Assembly: GCF_000204055.1 (NCBI RefSeq)
Contig: NW_006768803.1
Coordinates: 113,460 to 177,459 of the forward strand
DNA: 64,000 bases
Direction of reading: 5' to 3'
Source: Melampsora larici-populina 98AG31
Lineage: Eukaryota; Basidiomycota; Pucciniomycetes; Pucciniales; Melampsoraceae
Both the position numbers and the translations under genes were made by a program. Each line of letters begins with the position of its first letter. Positions within the stretch are counted from its first letter, which is position 1. Below are positions 12,401-22,067 of the stretch, piece after piece. The notes beneath the pieces were generated by a model that made no database searches, was not told the origin of the DNA, and saw only the letters and a program-made list of their open reading frames with translations.

Positions 12401-12890
12401 GTCAGCCAAAGAAGAGCTGCGCCGTATTGCACGGGAAGTTCGCCAAATGATGGCTTGGTCCATTGAGTATTACGGTAAAATTATTAACCTGAAGGATAGT
12501 ATTGACCAAGGTAAGAGGTTTGTCGCTTACGTCTTTGCAGGTCAAGTTGTTCAATTTATTTACAACTTGTTTTCAGAGCTAGGTGCAGCAGAGAAGACTC
12601 AAAAGTTAGCACTTTACACAATTGTGGCACGTCGGGCTTGTAAATTGTGGAAGAATTGGCGAGATATCAGTTTGCAGCTTAGTGAGACTCGTTCCGAGTT
12701 GCCTGGCTGTGACCCACTGGACAGAACTTTAGAAGAGGGTTGGACGAAGGTTGTTGATTGGGTAAACATCGAATGGGGCCATTTGACATCAGTACTGATT
12801 GCGGAGGAGCCAGATTTTTATGAGCAACAGGAGGAGCGGGTTTATGAACAATTGTATGACATGAATGGGGATGAGATACTGTGGGAGTAG
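9414..12890 (+). CDS. CxC1-type KDZ transposase, 930 aa
   Basis: KDZ (Kyakuja-Dileera-Zisupton) transposases are DDE-type enzymes that cut and paste DNA transposons in the nucleus. Eleven exons keep frame: 9414-9894, 9961-10199, 10286-10624, 10701-10846, 10908-11022, 11078-11348, 11411-11648, 11722-11888, 11964-12068, 12133-12510 and 12577-12890, totalling 2793 nt. The N-terminus is basic (GKTDLQKKYFKKMKKA). The CxC1 cysteine cluster covers about residues 130-200 (CNCLPSYWRERDVDLVDILS, RRKVRIRFCSCQ, MGYIGGSPKYPQTAFSVRLL). The catalytic core includes D306 (VVCMDGNFQHRRH), D429 (FLYDIGCTM) and E487/E490 (LSDGEGSERVWSG). A long charged, probably coiled-coil C-terminus follows. Family members have this same order and length. 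No internal stop or frameshift is seen and all presumed catalytic residues are there, so the gene looks functional. It converges with the FAR1-OTU gene, 346 bp apart. Confidence 0.9.
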
Positions 12891-13236
12891 GTGATAGAGT
12901 ACTTGATGAGTTTTTTTTGGACTTTTGTTGGTTTGCATTTATTTCCGTAACTTTTTCGTTCTTTTGTTTTCTTCGTTTCCGTAACTTTTTCAATCTTTTG
13001 TTTTCTTTTAATGTTGTTAACTAGGAATCATATACTTGAAATATAACTCCTAGTCTTGATATAAACAGTACTCAATCACAATCGGGGTCAATCATTATTT
13101 TTTATCAGATTTGACTGAAGTTGAATGGACTTGGGCAAATGGATCAAATACCTGGTCATTCATTCAAATATACAAAATTCTTTTCAGTACGTCGAATAAA
13201 TAAATCAACACACATGTGTATTATTATACAAGCACG
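12891..13236. other. convergent 3' intergenic region
   Basis: This stretch separates the stop codons of the KDZ transposase and the FAR1-OTU gene, which point at each other. It is T-rich just after the KDZ stop and AT-rich throughout, as expected for two back-to-back 3' ends. No further feature seen. Confidence 0.5.
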
Positions 13237-15759
13237 CTAATTGGAATCAGAATCGGATGTGGAATCAAGATATATGGGATTATGATTCCCATACAACCAC
13301 AGGGATTCAGCTACTAGGATGGGGCGGATACATTGATTAAACACACAGAAATGAGGTTTGTACTTATTTCCCCAGGCTAGTGCCTGTGGTTGAGCTAGTT
13401 GGTACCATTCTTGCCATGGCTTAGGAATGGGAAGGGACGGTGAAGTAATAAGACAGAGTGACAGAAAGTGTAAAGCTTTTTGATCGTAACATAGAAAAAT
13501 AGGAGGGTTATCATTTACAGGAATGTCCAGGGGCAATGCTGAGAATGTCTGATTACCTGGACCGTAGACACAGAACAGCCGCTGGTAGGTGGTTGCAATG
13601 AGGTAGAGCATCTGAGCCGAATTGAGCCAGAGTGAAGGGGTGTCCAAGACTTCTTGCCGATGAGTTCTAATGACCGATATGTGCTCAGCAATTCCACCAT
13701 CACCTCTTTTGCGTGCATGGAAGTGAGTTTCATAGAAATCGGGTTTTGACTGTAGCTCAGCAATGAGATCTTCTCGCACTGAATTCCAGTCATCTTCGGA
13801 TCTCCCCAGACTGATAGCAATGGCGCGATAACCACAATGACCATCGGCTCGTGGGTTGGAGACAGAAGAAACATGGTCACAAAGCCAGGGTGGGACGCAA
13901 GGGTCCTGTAAAATTGTTGTTTCATATCAACTATACTTTCAAGACTAAATATGATGTTTAAATATCAACGTACACACTTTTTTGGTGACACAGGTGCGGG
14001 CAGACCTGCGAGCGCCAGAGATCGAAGTTGTATCCGTCTTGTTGTGCCTAGTCGACCTACGGGGATTTGTGGTCCCTTGACCTGGAAGCGGAAGTTTATG
14101 CTTCTTTTCCTAGACAGACAATTCGACATGGTCAGTTCCAGGCTGAAATAACAATATGACGTAAGGATCAACTTACCGTTGTGATTACACACTCCGTGTT
14201 AGGCATTAGCGTGTCGTCATCCTGGAGAGGGAGACGTATGGTGGATGGTAGCAAAGAGTCCAATTGAAAGCTTTCATCGCCTTCTTCATCATCAGCTATA
14301 GGTGATAGCGCTATAGGCGATATCTGTTGGGTGTGTTTGGTGTTGTTGAGGTACATATTGGTGTTAGAGAGCGATCACCATCAGTAGCAATCTATGTGGT
14401 ATCTGTTGATGGGGGTGACGAAAACAAATGACTCACCACATGTTCTTTGTTTGCGAATTGATTGATGGGGGGTAGGGTAGGTGAAGGCTGTTGGACAGAA
14501 TCGGGGTTCAGTAAGTACATACTAAACTAAGGTGAGTTTTATAGACTGTTTCATTCACCAAACATTCACTGTCAGGCGCAGGCTCCGATTCGTAATCCAC
14601 CAAGGGATCAAGACCAGGTGAGTGGTGAATAGTGGCTTCAACGGCTTGTGGTTCATGTGTAGGATGAGGAGAGGCAACAGGTGCGGATTCCGAAGTAGAA
14701 TCGAGAGATGGATCCAGGATTGGTGGTGAGTGTGTCCGATTGGGTTTTTTGACGCTTTTGCGTTTCTTCTTGAGGGGCAAAGGTAGGTCTTGGTCTGTGT
14801 GCTGGGTGTGGGTGTTTGAAAGTGGGTAAGTGAGGGATCGATTGGAGACATTATACTGAACTGGTTCAGTATAATGTGCTGGATGAGAAGTTGAAACCGG
14901 CGAGGTATCCAAATGGTGAACATGAGTTGAAGTAAGACGTGGAGATGGAGGCAGAGGAGGTTTTTCGATTCGTGATGTGAGGTTGGCGAGGTCGGCTGAT
15001 ACGTGTGTTAGGTATTGACCGCCAATGAGGGGGTCATTTGTAGTTTTTGCGTCTGAAGATTGAATGTGCAAGGGTCCGAGGCTTTGATACTTCGCGAGAA
15101 CTGCTTCAATCTCTGCAAAGGCATCGTTGCGACAATTGTTGGAAAGCTGAGATAACTGGTTGGATATCTGAAGGAATATAGGGAGGTACAACTTGTTACT
15201 GGATGATCGATTCGTAATGAAGGGAAGAAACTAACCAGAGCAGAGCGTTGTTTGATGACTGTCAACGTCTCAACAGATGAATCCGTCATAGGCTATGAAG
15301 ATGTGTAGGAGAGTCAGAAACAAAGTGTAGATCATTCTTGGTAAGGATGAAGATGATCGTACTTACTGTAGATCCAATGGGTTCATGGTTATGAACGGGA
15401 TTTTTGATCTTGATGATCCAGCTCCCAACTGGAGGAAGTGATTTTGAGGTATTTTCGTTGGAGACTAGTGCTTGAAGGTGACTCGGAACGTTAGGGGCAA
15501 GGACTTGGGATGTTGTGAAGGCAAATGGGCAGTCGGTTTTGCGAGAACTGGAAGTGTTACTTGGTTTGACTCCTGATCGTTGACACTCGTACCGGATGCT
15601 GATGATTTCTGATGATTTTTTTTCTGAGGATCGTATGGTGATCTTGTATCCATTGGCAGCAGCATGGTCTTTGAGCATCGTTTGCATTGCGGTGAGGGAG
15701 GGTGCGATAAAGTCATGGGGTGGTGGCTGGAGGGTGGTTTTGCTGTTGGAGGTATGCAT
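13237..15759 (-). CDS. FAR1-type zinc finger plus OTU cysteine protease, about 697 aa
   Basis: Seven exons on the minus strand (15759-15367, 15292-15236, 15167-14523, 14487-14437, 14323-14177, 14109-13978, 13905-13237) total 2094 nt, and every intron falls between codons. Residues about 15-130 resemble the FAR1/WRKY-GCM1 DNA-binding finger found in Mutator-like transposases: YECQRSG, RKTDCPF, then WIIKIKNPVHNHEP (Cys, Cys, His, His). A long low-complexity Pro/Ser/His linker with a basic patch (PLKKKRKSVKKPN) follows. The C-terminal exon is an OTU-type cysteine protease: ADGHCGYRAIA carries the catalytic Asp and Cys, and DQKALHFLSL supplies the His. OTU enzymes usually cleave ubiquitin chains. 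The MULE transposase domain that normally lies between these two modules in transposon proteins is absent. A start 114 nt upstream (15873) is also possible. Confidence 0.75.
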
Positions 15760-15879
15760 GTTAGATAAGTGCTCAGTTGGTTCGTGAAGGGGGATACTGC
15801 CCAGTTCTGGCAATGAAGCAACGGTCAATACATAAAGGTTAAGGGTGGTGGGGTATTGGTATGACATGTGCAAAACTAA

Positions 15880-16235
15880 TGTGTGTCGAGTAACTTCCTA
15901 GGGTGGAAAGTATGGTGAGGGGGTAATGATAAGTTGGTGCGGTTTGTATGAGGTGGTGAGGTATGGGTGTATATATTCACAGATGGGTAGGTTCTGGATA
16001 AGGCGGGTATGAAGGTTCTTGTAGGGTACAATGGTTGAAGGGGTGGTGGGGTTTGGATAAAGGGCTGGTATGTTTTGGCTGACAGGGTACAGAGGTTTTC
16101 GAGGGGGTGTGATATTTCCTTTGGGTGGTGGAAATTGTGTGGGGTGGTGGGTTTTGAAATCAAGGGTGGTGGATAATCTGTAGGGTGGTGATGAGTGTTG
16201 TGTAGGTTCTCGAGGTGGGTGTAGGTCTCCTTAAG
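15880..16235. other. G/T-rich right subterminal region
   Basis: On the plus strand this stretch is G/T-rich with many GGTGG, GGGTGG and AGGGTGGTG words; read on the minus strand it is A/C-rich like the left edge of the window. It contains no gene. The composition change is sharp at about 16235, just before two palindromes and the truncated DIRS reverse transcriptase. Confidence 0.5.
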
Positions 16236-17136
16236 GGAAAGTTGGACTTAGGAAAATTTGGAGGTCACCAGGATCCTTCTTAAGATGATCAATCATCTTG
16301 GCAGGGGGAGTCGAACACCATTGGGTCATACAGACGTCTGTATGGCCCAATGGTATAGGGTACAAACATAACTGTACAGGTGACTGCACTCGTGTGTCTA
16401 CGTAAACACAATTATTGAAATCCAGAACCATCAAGAACCACCATTGGTCCATCGCTACCGGTATTTGCCGGTACGCTTTGGCCCAATCGAACACCCCTAA
16501 TACCACTTTGCCTTCGTGAGTTGTTATAAACCAGGCCACCGTTCGGAAATCATCCCAGGTTGTCTCGAAGTCGTCTTTATCGACTCTGAAGTTTACTGAC
16601 TCGATTTCCGGGTCGTTTTTTGGATAAGATAGGTTACTAATTGGCCTAAATGAGCCATCGCCGTTTACGACCGCCCCTAGAGGGTTTGTTCTGAAGAATC
16701 CGATTTTCTCATACGCTTCCTCCTTGGTCCACGGACCGAACATTCTCCCTTTTTCTACCTCCATCCTGAAATTTTCTTCTATATTTTCTTTCGCTCGTAT
16801 TGCTGATTTATGATTTTCCGGACAGAAGAACTTTACCCCCCGAACTGTTGCATTTCGTATGCCTTGGTCGAAACCTTTTTCGAAACCACGTATAATGTGC
16901 CGGTACTTTTGTTCTAGTCCATATTTCTTCAGTTGTTCTTTCCAAACCTGTATATTCATCTCACAGGAGGGTTTTGTCGGCCATACCCGTCCTCTTGAGA
17001 TATTGTCTATCACGTTACTCTCTCGCAAGTCTGGTAAGATTAACTTCTCTCGGTCTCCGGGTCTTTGTTGGTCAACTGGGTCTGAATCCCTGCTTGGTTG
17101 TATTTGGCCGGATCTCGAAGTGGTGGTCCGGTCCAC
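16231..17136 (-). pseudogene. truncated DIRS-like reverse transcriptase
   Basis: The frame is homologous along its length to the plus-strand DIRS reverse transcriptase at 26158-27621: shared blocks are GRMFGPWTKEEAYEKIGFFR against GRVFGPFSHEEVYKRWGFFR, and VFDWAKAYRQ against IYDWEKAYRQ. Homology ends after VYVDTRV, near 16389, so the catalytic VDD region, RNase H and the recombinase are all missing. The last 50 or so codons are unrelated sequence read through to a chance stop. It is the 3' part of a minus-strand DIRS copy whose Gag lies immediately upstream (17361-18680). Non-functional. Confidence 0.85.
16318..16353. repeat. 36-bp near-perfect palindrome
   Basis: The arms CCATTGGGTCATACAGAC and GTCTGTATGGCCCAATGG are inverted copies with one mismatched pair and no loop. 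A shorter palindrome, AAGATGAT/ATCATCTT, lies at 16282-16299. Both sit where DIRS reverse transcriptase homology stops (about 16389), so they may mark a rearrangement or element end. Confidence 0.8.
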
Positions 17137-17360
17137 AGGGTACCTGGACGTGGAAGTGGAAGCAGGTACTTCATGGGACGGGTTTTGCTCAACGTTTGGC
17201 TTTGGTTCATTTTGATCTTTAAGATCGGGAAACGGGGAGCTTATTTTGGCAAGGCAAATACATTTAAAAAATGTTAGTTGTCAACTTCTCTCTTTTGGCA
17301 CTTATCCACGAATTCATTGCACGATTGATACACAACATTACGCCACTTGGATTTGTAGGC

Positions 17361-18680
17361 TCACGCTTTCCTTCCTTTTACAGGATTTCCATTCTTGTCT
17401 CTGCGATCAGGGCTTCTGCTTTTATCTCGTTGACCAGCATACCTGTCTGAGCTATAACGGTCGTCTCTCCTCCAATGGTTACGACTCCTTCCATCGTCAT
17501 TCTTTCCTTTATAACCTCCTCCACTTTTCCCCTTTCCATTTCCTTTATACAAACTGGTATAGGAGTGTCGATTTTCTGGCTGGGTTGTCGTTGAAGTTGC
17601 GTTTGTCATACTCGACTTCGACTTATTTGTTAGGGGGCAGATGTTGGCCTTAGGTTTTCCAGGTGCATATGGGTTTGTCCTATAGTGCCTTTCATTAAAG
17701 CTTTCTGCAGTAGTCTTCGCTTCTGCTAATAATGTCTCTTGAAGTTCGGCGTAGTTACCGATCGACTTGTCGACAGTCTCACGCATCACGCCCTGTCTCA
17801 CTAACCGACAATACCTTAATGCTACCATCCAGCCGAAGTCCTTCCGTAATTTTTTGACGACAGCAATGTGACCTTCGAATTTCTCTGCGACCGGTTTCCA
17901 TCCGCAAGCAATCAGATGGCCACAAAACAATTCCATACAATCCCCCCATACCTCAAAATCAATCGTGAGTTCCTCTACGGGTGCCTCTCCTCCGTAGATC
18001 CGGGCTTCACCTGACTCTTTCTTATCTGATTTTGTTGTTCTCGTGGACCACGCTTTTTGGTCTTTTACAAGCCATTCTTCATCGAATACCGTTAATTGAA
18101 TATAAGATGTAAGTCCTTTCAAGATAATTGTTAAACCTGGTGAAAGCGGTGCCAATGATTCCTTCATTTGTGCATTTCCACCTTTCAGTATGCGACCATT
18201 ATGAACTATGTCACCATTCGCCATTTCCAAGGTTCCTCTCTTTGAGCTCATAATCGCATTTGCTTTGTCTGACTCTTCCTTTGAGGATGCTCCTTCGAAC
18301 CAAGCTGACTTATTCTCCTCTGTTTCAACTCGTATGGCAGGTTGATCCGCTTTGGTCGTCGGTTGGGTTTCAGGTAATAACAAGACGTTGTTCACAGCTG
18401 GCGGGACCACCTCCCGTATGAACGCTACCGACGTTTCACCTGACGTTTTCGAATCCGTTTCTTCTTCATCTAGAACGTAATCTTGTCTTTCTCGAGGTTT
18501 GTCTTTCTCTTTCTCGAGCAAGTCTAACAGAACTCCGGCTGCTGCATCGTCTCCTCGAGCGTACGCTTCCTGGATCAAAGCGCCTAAAGTGATCCTCCGC
18601 GACCCTACGATAATCCAATTGAACGACAATTTCCACTGAATCAGTATTTCGCTTTTTCTCGTACTGCTCGTAATTTTCAT
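17361..18680 (-). CDS. DIRS-like Gag main segment, copy 1
   Basis: This 439-codon frame resembles the two other Gag frames in the window, especially in the block ending RTNPYAPGKPKANICP, which matches QDINPYSDGQPKANINP in copy 2 and FDNPYIIGGAMENVNP in copy 3. It ends in a Gly/Arg/Lys-rich tail (GKGKSGGGYKGK and RSPDRRDKNGN) typical of nucleic-acid-binding Gag C-termini. The N-terminal 50 codons probably belong to an intron or another frame, because the related N-terminal exon appears to lie at 19596-19186 with a splice donor near 19201. It packages the retroelement RNA in family members. No stop codons interrupt it, but the downstream RT is truncated. Confidence 0.7.
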   Translation of the reverse strand: MKITSSTRKSEILIQWKLSFNWIIVGSRRITLGALIQEAYARGDDAAAGVLLDLLEKEKDKPRERQDYVLDEEETDSKTSGETSVAFIREVVPPAVNNVLLLPETQPTTKADQPAIRVETEENKSAWFEGASSKEESDKANAIMSSKRGTLEMANGDIVHNGRILKGGNAQMKESLAPLSPGLTIILKGLTSYIQLTVFDEEWLVKDQKAWSTRTTKSDKKESGEARIYGGEAPVEELTIDFEVWGDCMELFCGHLIACGWKPVAEKFEGHIAVVKKLRKDFGWMVALRYCRLVRQGVMRETVDKSIGNYAELQETLLAEAKTTAESFNERHYRTNPYAPGKPKANICPLTNKSKSSMTNATSTTTQPENRHSYTSLYKGNGKGKSGGGYKGKNDDGRSRNHWRRDDRYSSDRYAGQRDKSRSPDRRDKNGNPVKGRKA

Positions 18681-18754
18681 TTAGCCGGGCCATCCATCAC
18701 TTGTTTCTGGGACACGTTTCTTGGGACACGGCCCTGTTATCCACTTTTTTGACT

Positions 18755-18870
18755 CCTACTGTAAGCCGGGTCTGGCTGGGTTACTATTATGGGCCGCACC
18801 AGGCAATTTGGACACCTACTGTAAGCCGGGCCTGGCTGGGCACCTATTCTGAGCCGGGCCAGGCTGTGTC
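18755..18870. repeat. 60-bp tandem repeat, two units plus a partial
   Basis: The phrase CTACTGTAAGCCGGGTCTGG at 18756 recurs 60 bp later as CTACTGTAAGCCGGGCCTGG, and a variant GAGCCGGGCCAGGC follows at 18851. It lies between the two Gag segments of DIRS copy 1, in what would be an intron or leader. Confidence 0.75.
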
Positions 18871-19185
18871 TCCTTTCCAATTCGAAATTCCAAATCCAAT
18901 CCCTCGTTTCCTAATTCAGAACAAGGAAGAGAAACAACTGCAGAAGTAATTTTCTCCTACTTTCCACACTTTGCCTGATATGTTGGCTTTTTTGTTAAAT
19001 TTATATGTGGTTGATTTCTTTGGATGTTTGGAATTGGTCGATAGAAAAACCGAACCAGAATATAGGACATTTGTTGAAATTTTCTTGAAGATCTATGGAA
19101 TAAAGAAAGGAAAAGGGTAGAATCGAAGAGAAAAGGGGAATAGAAAGGGAGAGGAAAGAAGTTCTTGGAAAACAGATTTGTAATT

Positions 19186-19596
19186 CTAACTCTGCTCACC
19201 TTGTAAGTTTTGGCCTTCTAACTCACTTCTTTGGCTCTCCTCCTCCTCCTCTCCTTCCTTTTCCTCTATCCCTCCCCATTCTTCATCTTCTCCTAAACCT
19301 TGATTTCCTTCCGTTCGATTCTCCCGGTGTCCTAATTCTTGATTTTCCTTTTCTCGTCTTTCCTCCATAGCTCTTCTCAAACCTCTAGGTCTCCTTCCCC
19401 GCAGACTTCTGTTGTTTGAAGGAGTTTGCATCGATGTACGACTTCCTCCTCGAGTCCGACGTCTAGCCGCGTTGGTTCCACGCTTCGGCGTTAACAGACG
19501 GTTTCCGGGTCTTATGCCCGTAGTCGCAGCCGCCGCTCTGGTTAACCTCCGATTCAAGTTCTCTTCAGTTTGATTTATCTGATTCTGAAATGACAT
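19186..19596 (-). CDS. DIRS-like Gag N-terminal segment, copy 1
   Basis: A 136-codon frame starting MSFQNQINQTEEN, then Arg/Gly-rich (RRRTRGGSRTS, RGRRPRGLRR) and finally strongly acidic (EEKEGEEEEES). DIRS copies 2 and 3 have the same kind of frame at the same place: Met start, RGR-rich middle. A good splice donor (CAAG/GTGAGC) near the 3' end suggests it is joined to the main Gag frame at 18680-17361. The unit has no recognisable fold; the basic then acidic composition suggests RNA or protein binding. Confidence 0.55.
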   Translation of the reverse strand: MSFQNQINQTEENLNRRLTRAAAATTGIRPGNRLLTPKRGTNAARRRTRGGSRTSMQTPSNNRSLRGRRPRGLRRAMEERREKENQELGHRENRTEGNQGLGEDEEWGGIEEKEGEEEEESQRSELEGQNLQGEQS

Positions 19597-19619
19597 GTTG
19601 TTACTTTTTCTGTATCTTC

Positions 19620-20190
19620 TTAGCTTCTTATAACTTGACTTCTTCTTTTGACTTTTGAAATTTGTTGGTTTCCTTTGTAATTATTTAAAAAAGTTTTTTC
19701 ACTTCGCTTTAAAAAGAAGATCGATAAAGATGAGCAGTGATACCAGATATCTTCAAACTCGGGCTTTGAAACTATAACGCAGGTTAAGTGAGTCGAGTTG
19801 AGGCAAAAGAGATTTGTATTTTCCTTGCACGACTCCGGTACCTCGCGTGACATGTAATCTAGTATGTCACGTACTGGTTTCACTGCTCGTGGACTCCTCC
19901 ACCAAAACGTACCTTTTTTGGTGTGTCTAATCATAACACAGTAATTGTCGTACGACGTTTATTTCACGAAACAAAGACATCAAAGTGACGGATATCCATC
20001 TGTCAAAGGGAGAAACGACGACGATTTGTAACCTCGCTACAACTAAATCAACACATCGGTCGATACATGGTTCAACAAACCGTCGACGGAACAAATCAAG
20101 AAACATTCGGCCACATTCGGCATACCAATCAAATTCTTGGGTGGAAGTTGAAGGTTCGTTCAAGGAAGAGGAAAATATGTATATGCTCAA
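19620..20190. other. junction between DIRS copies
   Basis: This stretch separates the 5' part of DIRS copy 1 from the Gag C-terminus of copy 2. Copy 2 should continue here into its reverse transcriptase, but the two short minus-strand frames present show no RT motifs. Copy 2 is therefore truncated in this interval. No other feature seen. Confidence 0.4.
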
Positions 20191-20213
20191 TTCTGATGAT
20201 TGCGCTTTGAGGC

Positions 20214-21620
20214 TTACTTTGCCTTCCCGCCGCCTCCGTACTTCGGGCCATTCACATCTCCTCTACGATCTTCCCGTCGTTCATCTTGACGCCACGAACC
20301 ACTACCTTCACCTCTTTGATTAGAGTATCGAACACCGTCTCTTCCGCCACCACTACGATCAAATTCGCGTCCTCCATTACCACCATTGTATCTTCCTCCG
20401 TTACCACGACCTCGCACTTGACGACCTTCACCTCTTCTATCTTCCCAACTTTGATAACCTGAACCGTAGCCACCACTTCCTGATCCTTCGAACAATGACT
20501 GCTGGTTTGAGTGTAACCAAGATCTGGCATTAGGTTTACCATAGTGAGTCGCGTGATGACCATTAGCATTGGAGGCCGTGTACTGCTTCTGAATTCCAAA
20601 TGGGTTGTAATCCCCAGTTATTGGATTAATGTTGGCCTTAGGTTGACCGTCTGAGTAAGGGTTGATGTCCTGAAACCGAGGTTGGAAGTCACCTAAACGT
20701 TCAGTTTCATTCCTGGCTTCACGTTCCTTAGTCTCGTCTCGAACCGCTGGATTAGCTAATTTACCGTCTGCGTTTTTGAAGGTCATCACACTGCATCTAA
20801 TAGCTTGATCATATCTAAATGCCATAATCCAAGACACCTTTTCTCTTTTGATAGCCAGGACATTCTCTCTATGAGTCACAAACCGATCCGCTAAATCTCC
20901 ATGGCCATAATAGCGAATATAGGAAATGAACAAGTCGAAGGCGGAGATCCATTCTCCAAAACTCATCTTCCATTCATCAGGCATAGGTAAGCCACTATAA
21001 CGATCATCATCGCTGTCTTTCTTCTTTGTAATTCTTTGAGATTGTCGAACTAAGGCCAGCTTTAACCATTGCGTGTTAAAAATTGATAGGGGGATGTATC
21101 CTTCAAAGGGCTTCATCTTCGAGTCGAAGTATGGTAATAGTGCGACTAACCCATCGGCCTCGATTCCAGAATCACTAACTTGTACCTTCTTCTTCTCAGG
21201 TACAGCTGGATCGTCATCGTCTTTCGTAAGATCAACTTGTTTGGGGGCTTTCTTCGTCACCACCTTCTCTTTAGGTGCACCCGACACCGTGGCCGACGGT
21301 TGTACCGAGTTTGTAGATGCGGCGGTATTCTGAGTCGCAGTGGGGCCAAGGTCTCGCGATGCAGGAGCAGACGACGTTGGCTTATTGACCACTACAAGTC
21401 CCCTCGCCGTTAACCACGATTGGAGTCCCCGAGGAGGACTTTCGCCTACTTCCGTAACTGTGTTTCTGCGGGTAGGGGAGCGTACTTGAACCGAAAGGAA
21501 GAGAAGATACAATAGTCTTAGATGAACATCCTGAATGACTCTCGTAATCGAGGCTTCACTTCTAAGTGGCATCACCAAGGGTGGGTTGTATCTTTCTCGC
21601 TTCGCTCTATGCGGCATCAC
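20214..21620 (-). CDS. DIRS-like Gag main segment, copy 2
   Basis: The 468-codon frame shares with copy 3 a long homologous core: LVALLPYFDSKMKPFEGYIP here against LIDLAPYWDNRMKACFGYVP there, and PDEWKMSFGEWISAFDLFI against PSEWRQSFLMWSTLFHLNV. It continues to INPYSDGQPKANINPITG and ends in a glycine/arginine-rich tail (RGNGGRYNGGNGGREF). Family members form the capsid-like particle and bind RNA. Its N-terminal exon is probably at 22067-21639. No reverse transcriptase follows downstream, so this copy is defective. The first 40 codons may be intronic. Confidence 0.7.
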   Translation of the reverse strand: MMPHRAKRERYNPPLVMPLRSEASITRVIQDVHLRLLYLLFLSVQVRSPTRRNTVTEVGESPPRGLQSWLTARGLVVVNKPTSSAPASRDLGPTATQNTAASTNSVQPSATVSGAPKEKVVTKKAPKQVDLTKDDDDPAVPEKKKVQVSDSGIEADGLVALLPYFDSKMKPFEGYIPLSIFNTQWLKLALVRQSQRITKKKDSDDDRYSGLPMPDEWKMSFGEWISAFDLFISYIRYYGHGDLADRFVTHRENVLAIKREKVSWIMAFRYDQAIRCSVMTFKNADGKLANPAVRDETKEREARNETERLGDFQPRFQDINPYSDGQPKANINPITGDYNPFGIQKQYTASNANGHHATHYGKPNARSWLHSNQQSLFEGSGSGGYGSGYQSWEDRRGEGRQVRGRGNGGRYNGGNGGREFDRSGGGRDGVRYSNQRGEGSGSWRQDERREDRRGDVNGPKYGGGGKAK

Positions 21621-21638
21621 TTCACGTGGTAATTGAAA

Positions 21639-22067
21639 TCATTGTAGCTTACAGTTTGGTACATTGTCCACATTATCCCTCGACAGCAAACCATTGGAAT
21701 GTATCACGGAAGTATTCGAGACTCCAGGTGTAACGTCTGAGTTGGACTGGGCTCTGCCCTGGCCTTCTGTTGCTTGTGCGTTTGAAGAGGTTTGATTTTC
21801 TTCACCAGGTACCGTCAAAGTGACAACAGGGGTAACTGATTTTTGACCAACATTACGGCTCGATGCAGTGAGAGATCCACGACCACGACCACGACCTTGA
21901 CCCCTAAGGTTCGCAACCGTCCCACGAAGATTGGCAACAACAGGAGCTGGAACTACCACATCCGAATCAGGTGGAGGGACTGATCCTCCTCTCAGTCGGT
22001 TACTGGTTCTTCTCATTATCTCGTTGAAGTTCGCTATATTTGTTTCTTTTTGGTTGGAGTTAGACAT
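21639..22067 (-). CDS. DIRS-like Gag N-terminal segment, copy 2
   Basis: A 142-codon frame beginning MSNSNQKETNIANFNEIMRR with RGRGRGRGSLTASS in the middle. It occupies the same position relative to the Gag core as the N-terminal frames of the other two DIRS copies and probably splices to 21620-20214. No catalytic motif. Confidence 0.5.
   Translation of the reverse strand: MSNSNQKETNIANFNEIMRRTSNRLRGGSVPPPDSDVVVPAPVVANLRGTVANLRGQGRGRGRGSLTASSRNVGQKSVTPVVTLTVPGEENQTSSNAQATEGQGRAQSNSDVTPGVSNTSVIHSNGLLSRDNVDNVPNCKLQ

Larger units (their letters stand above)
1..16235. mobile_element. putative composite KDZ transposon carrying TET-like, FAR1-OTU and orphan genes
   Basis: Four multi-exon genes lie between two edges of matching but inverted composition. 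The left edge (about 1-900) is strikingly rich in A and C on the plus strand, with many ACC, CACC and CCACC words. The right edge (about 15880-16235) reads the same way on the minus strand. Inside are a complete CxC1-KDZ transposase and a TET/JBP-like dioxygenase, two genes known to travel together in basidiomycetes. A DIRS reverse transcriptase fragment begins just outside the right edge and loses homology near 16389, as expected if another element abuts there. The outer left terminus is outside the window and I could not define a terminal inverted repeat or target duplication, so the limits and the unity of the element are inferred. Confidence 0.5.

Noticed and set aside
16295..16320. GTGTTCGACTCCCC on the minus strand looks like a tRNA T-arm
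   Set aside because: The flanking stem does not pair and no D-arm or anticodon arm is found upstream.
19620..20190. Minus-strand frames of about 90-100 codons between DIRS copies 1 and 2
   Set aside because: No RT or recombinase motif and no match to the corresponding part of copy 3.
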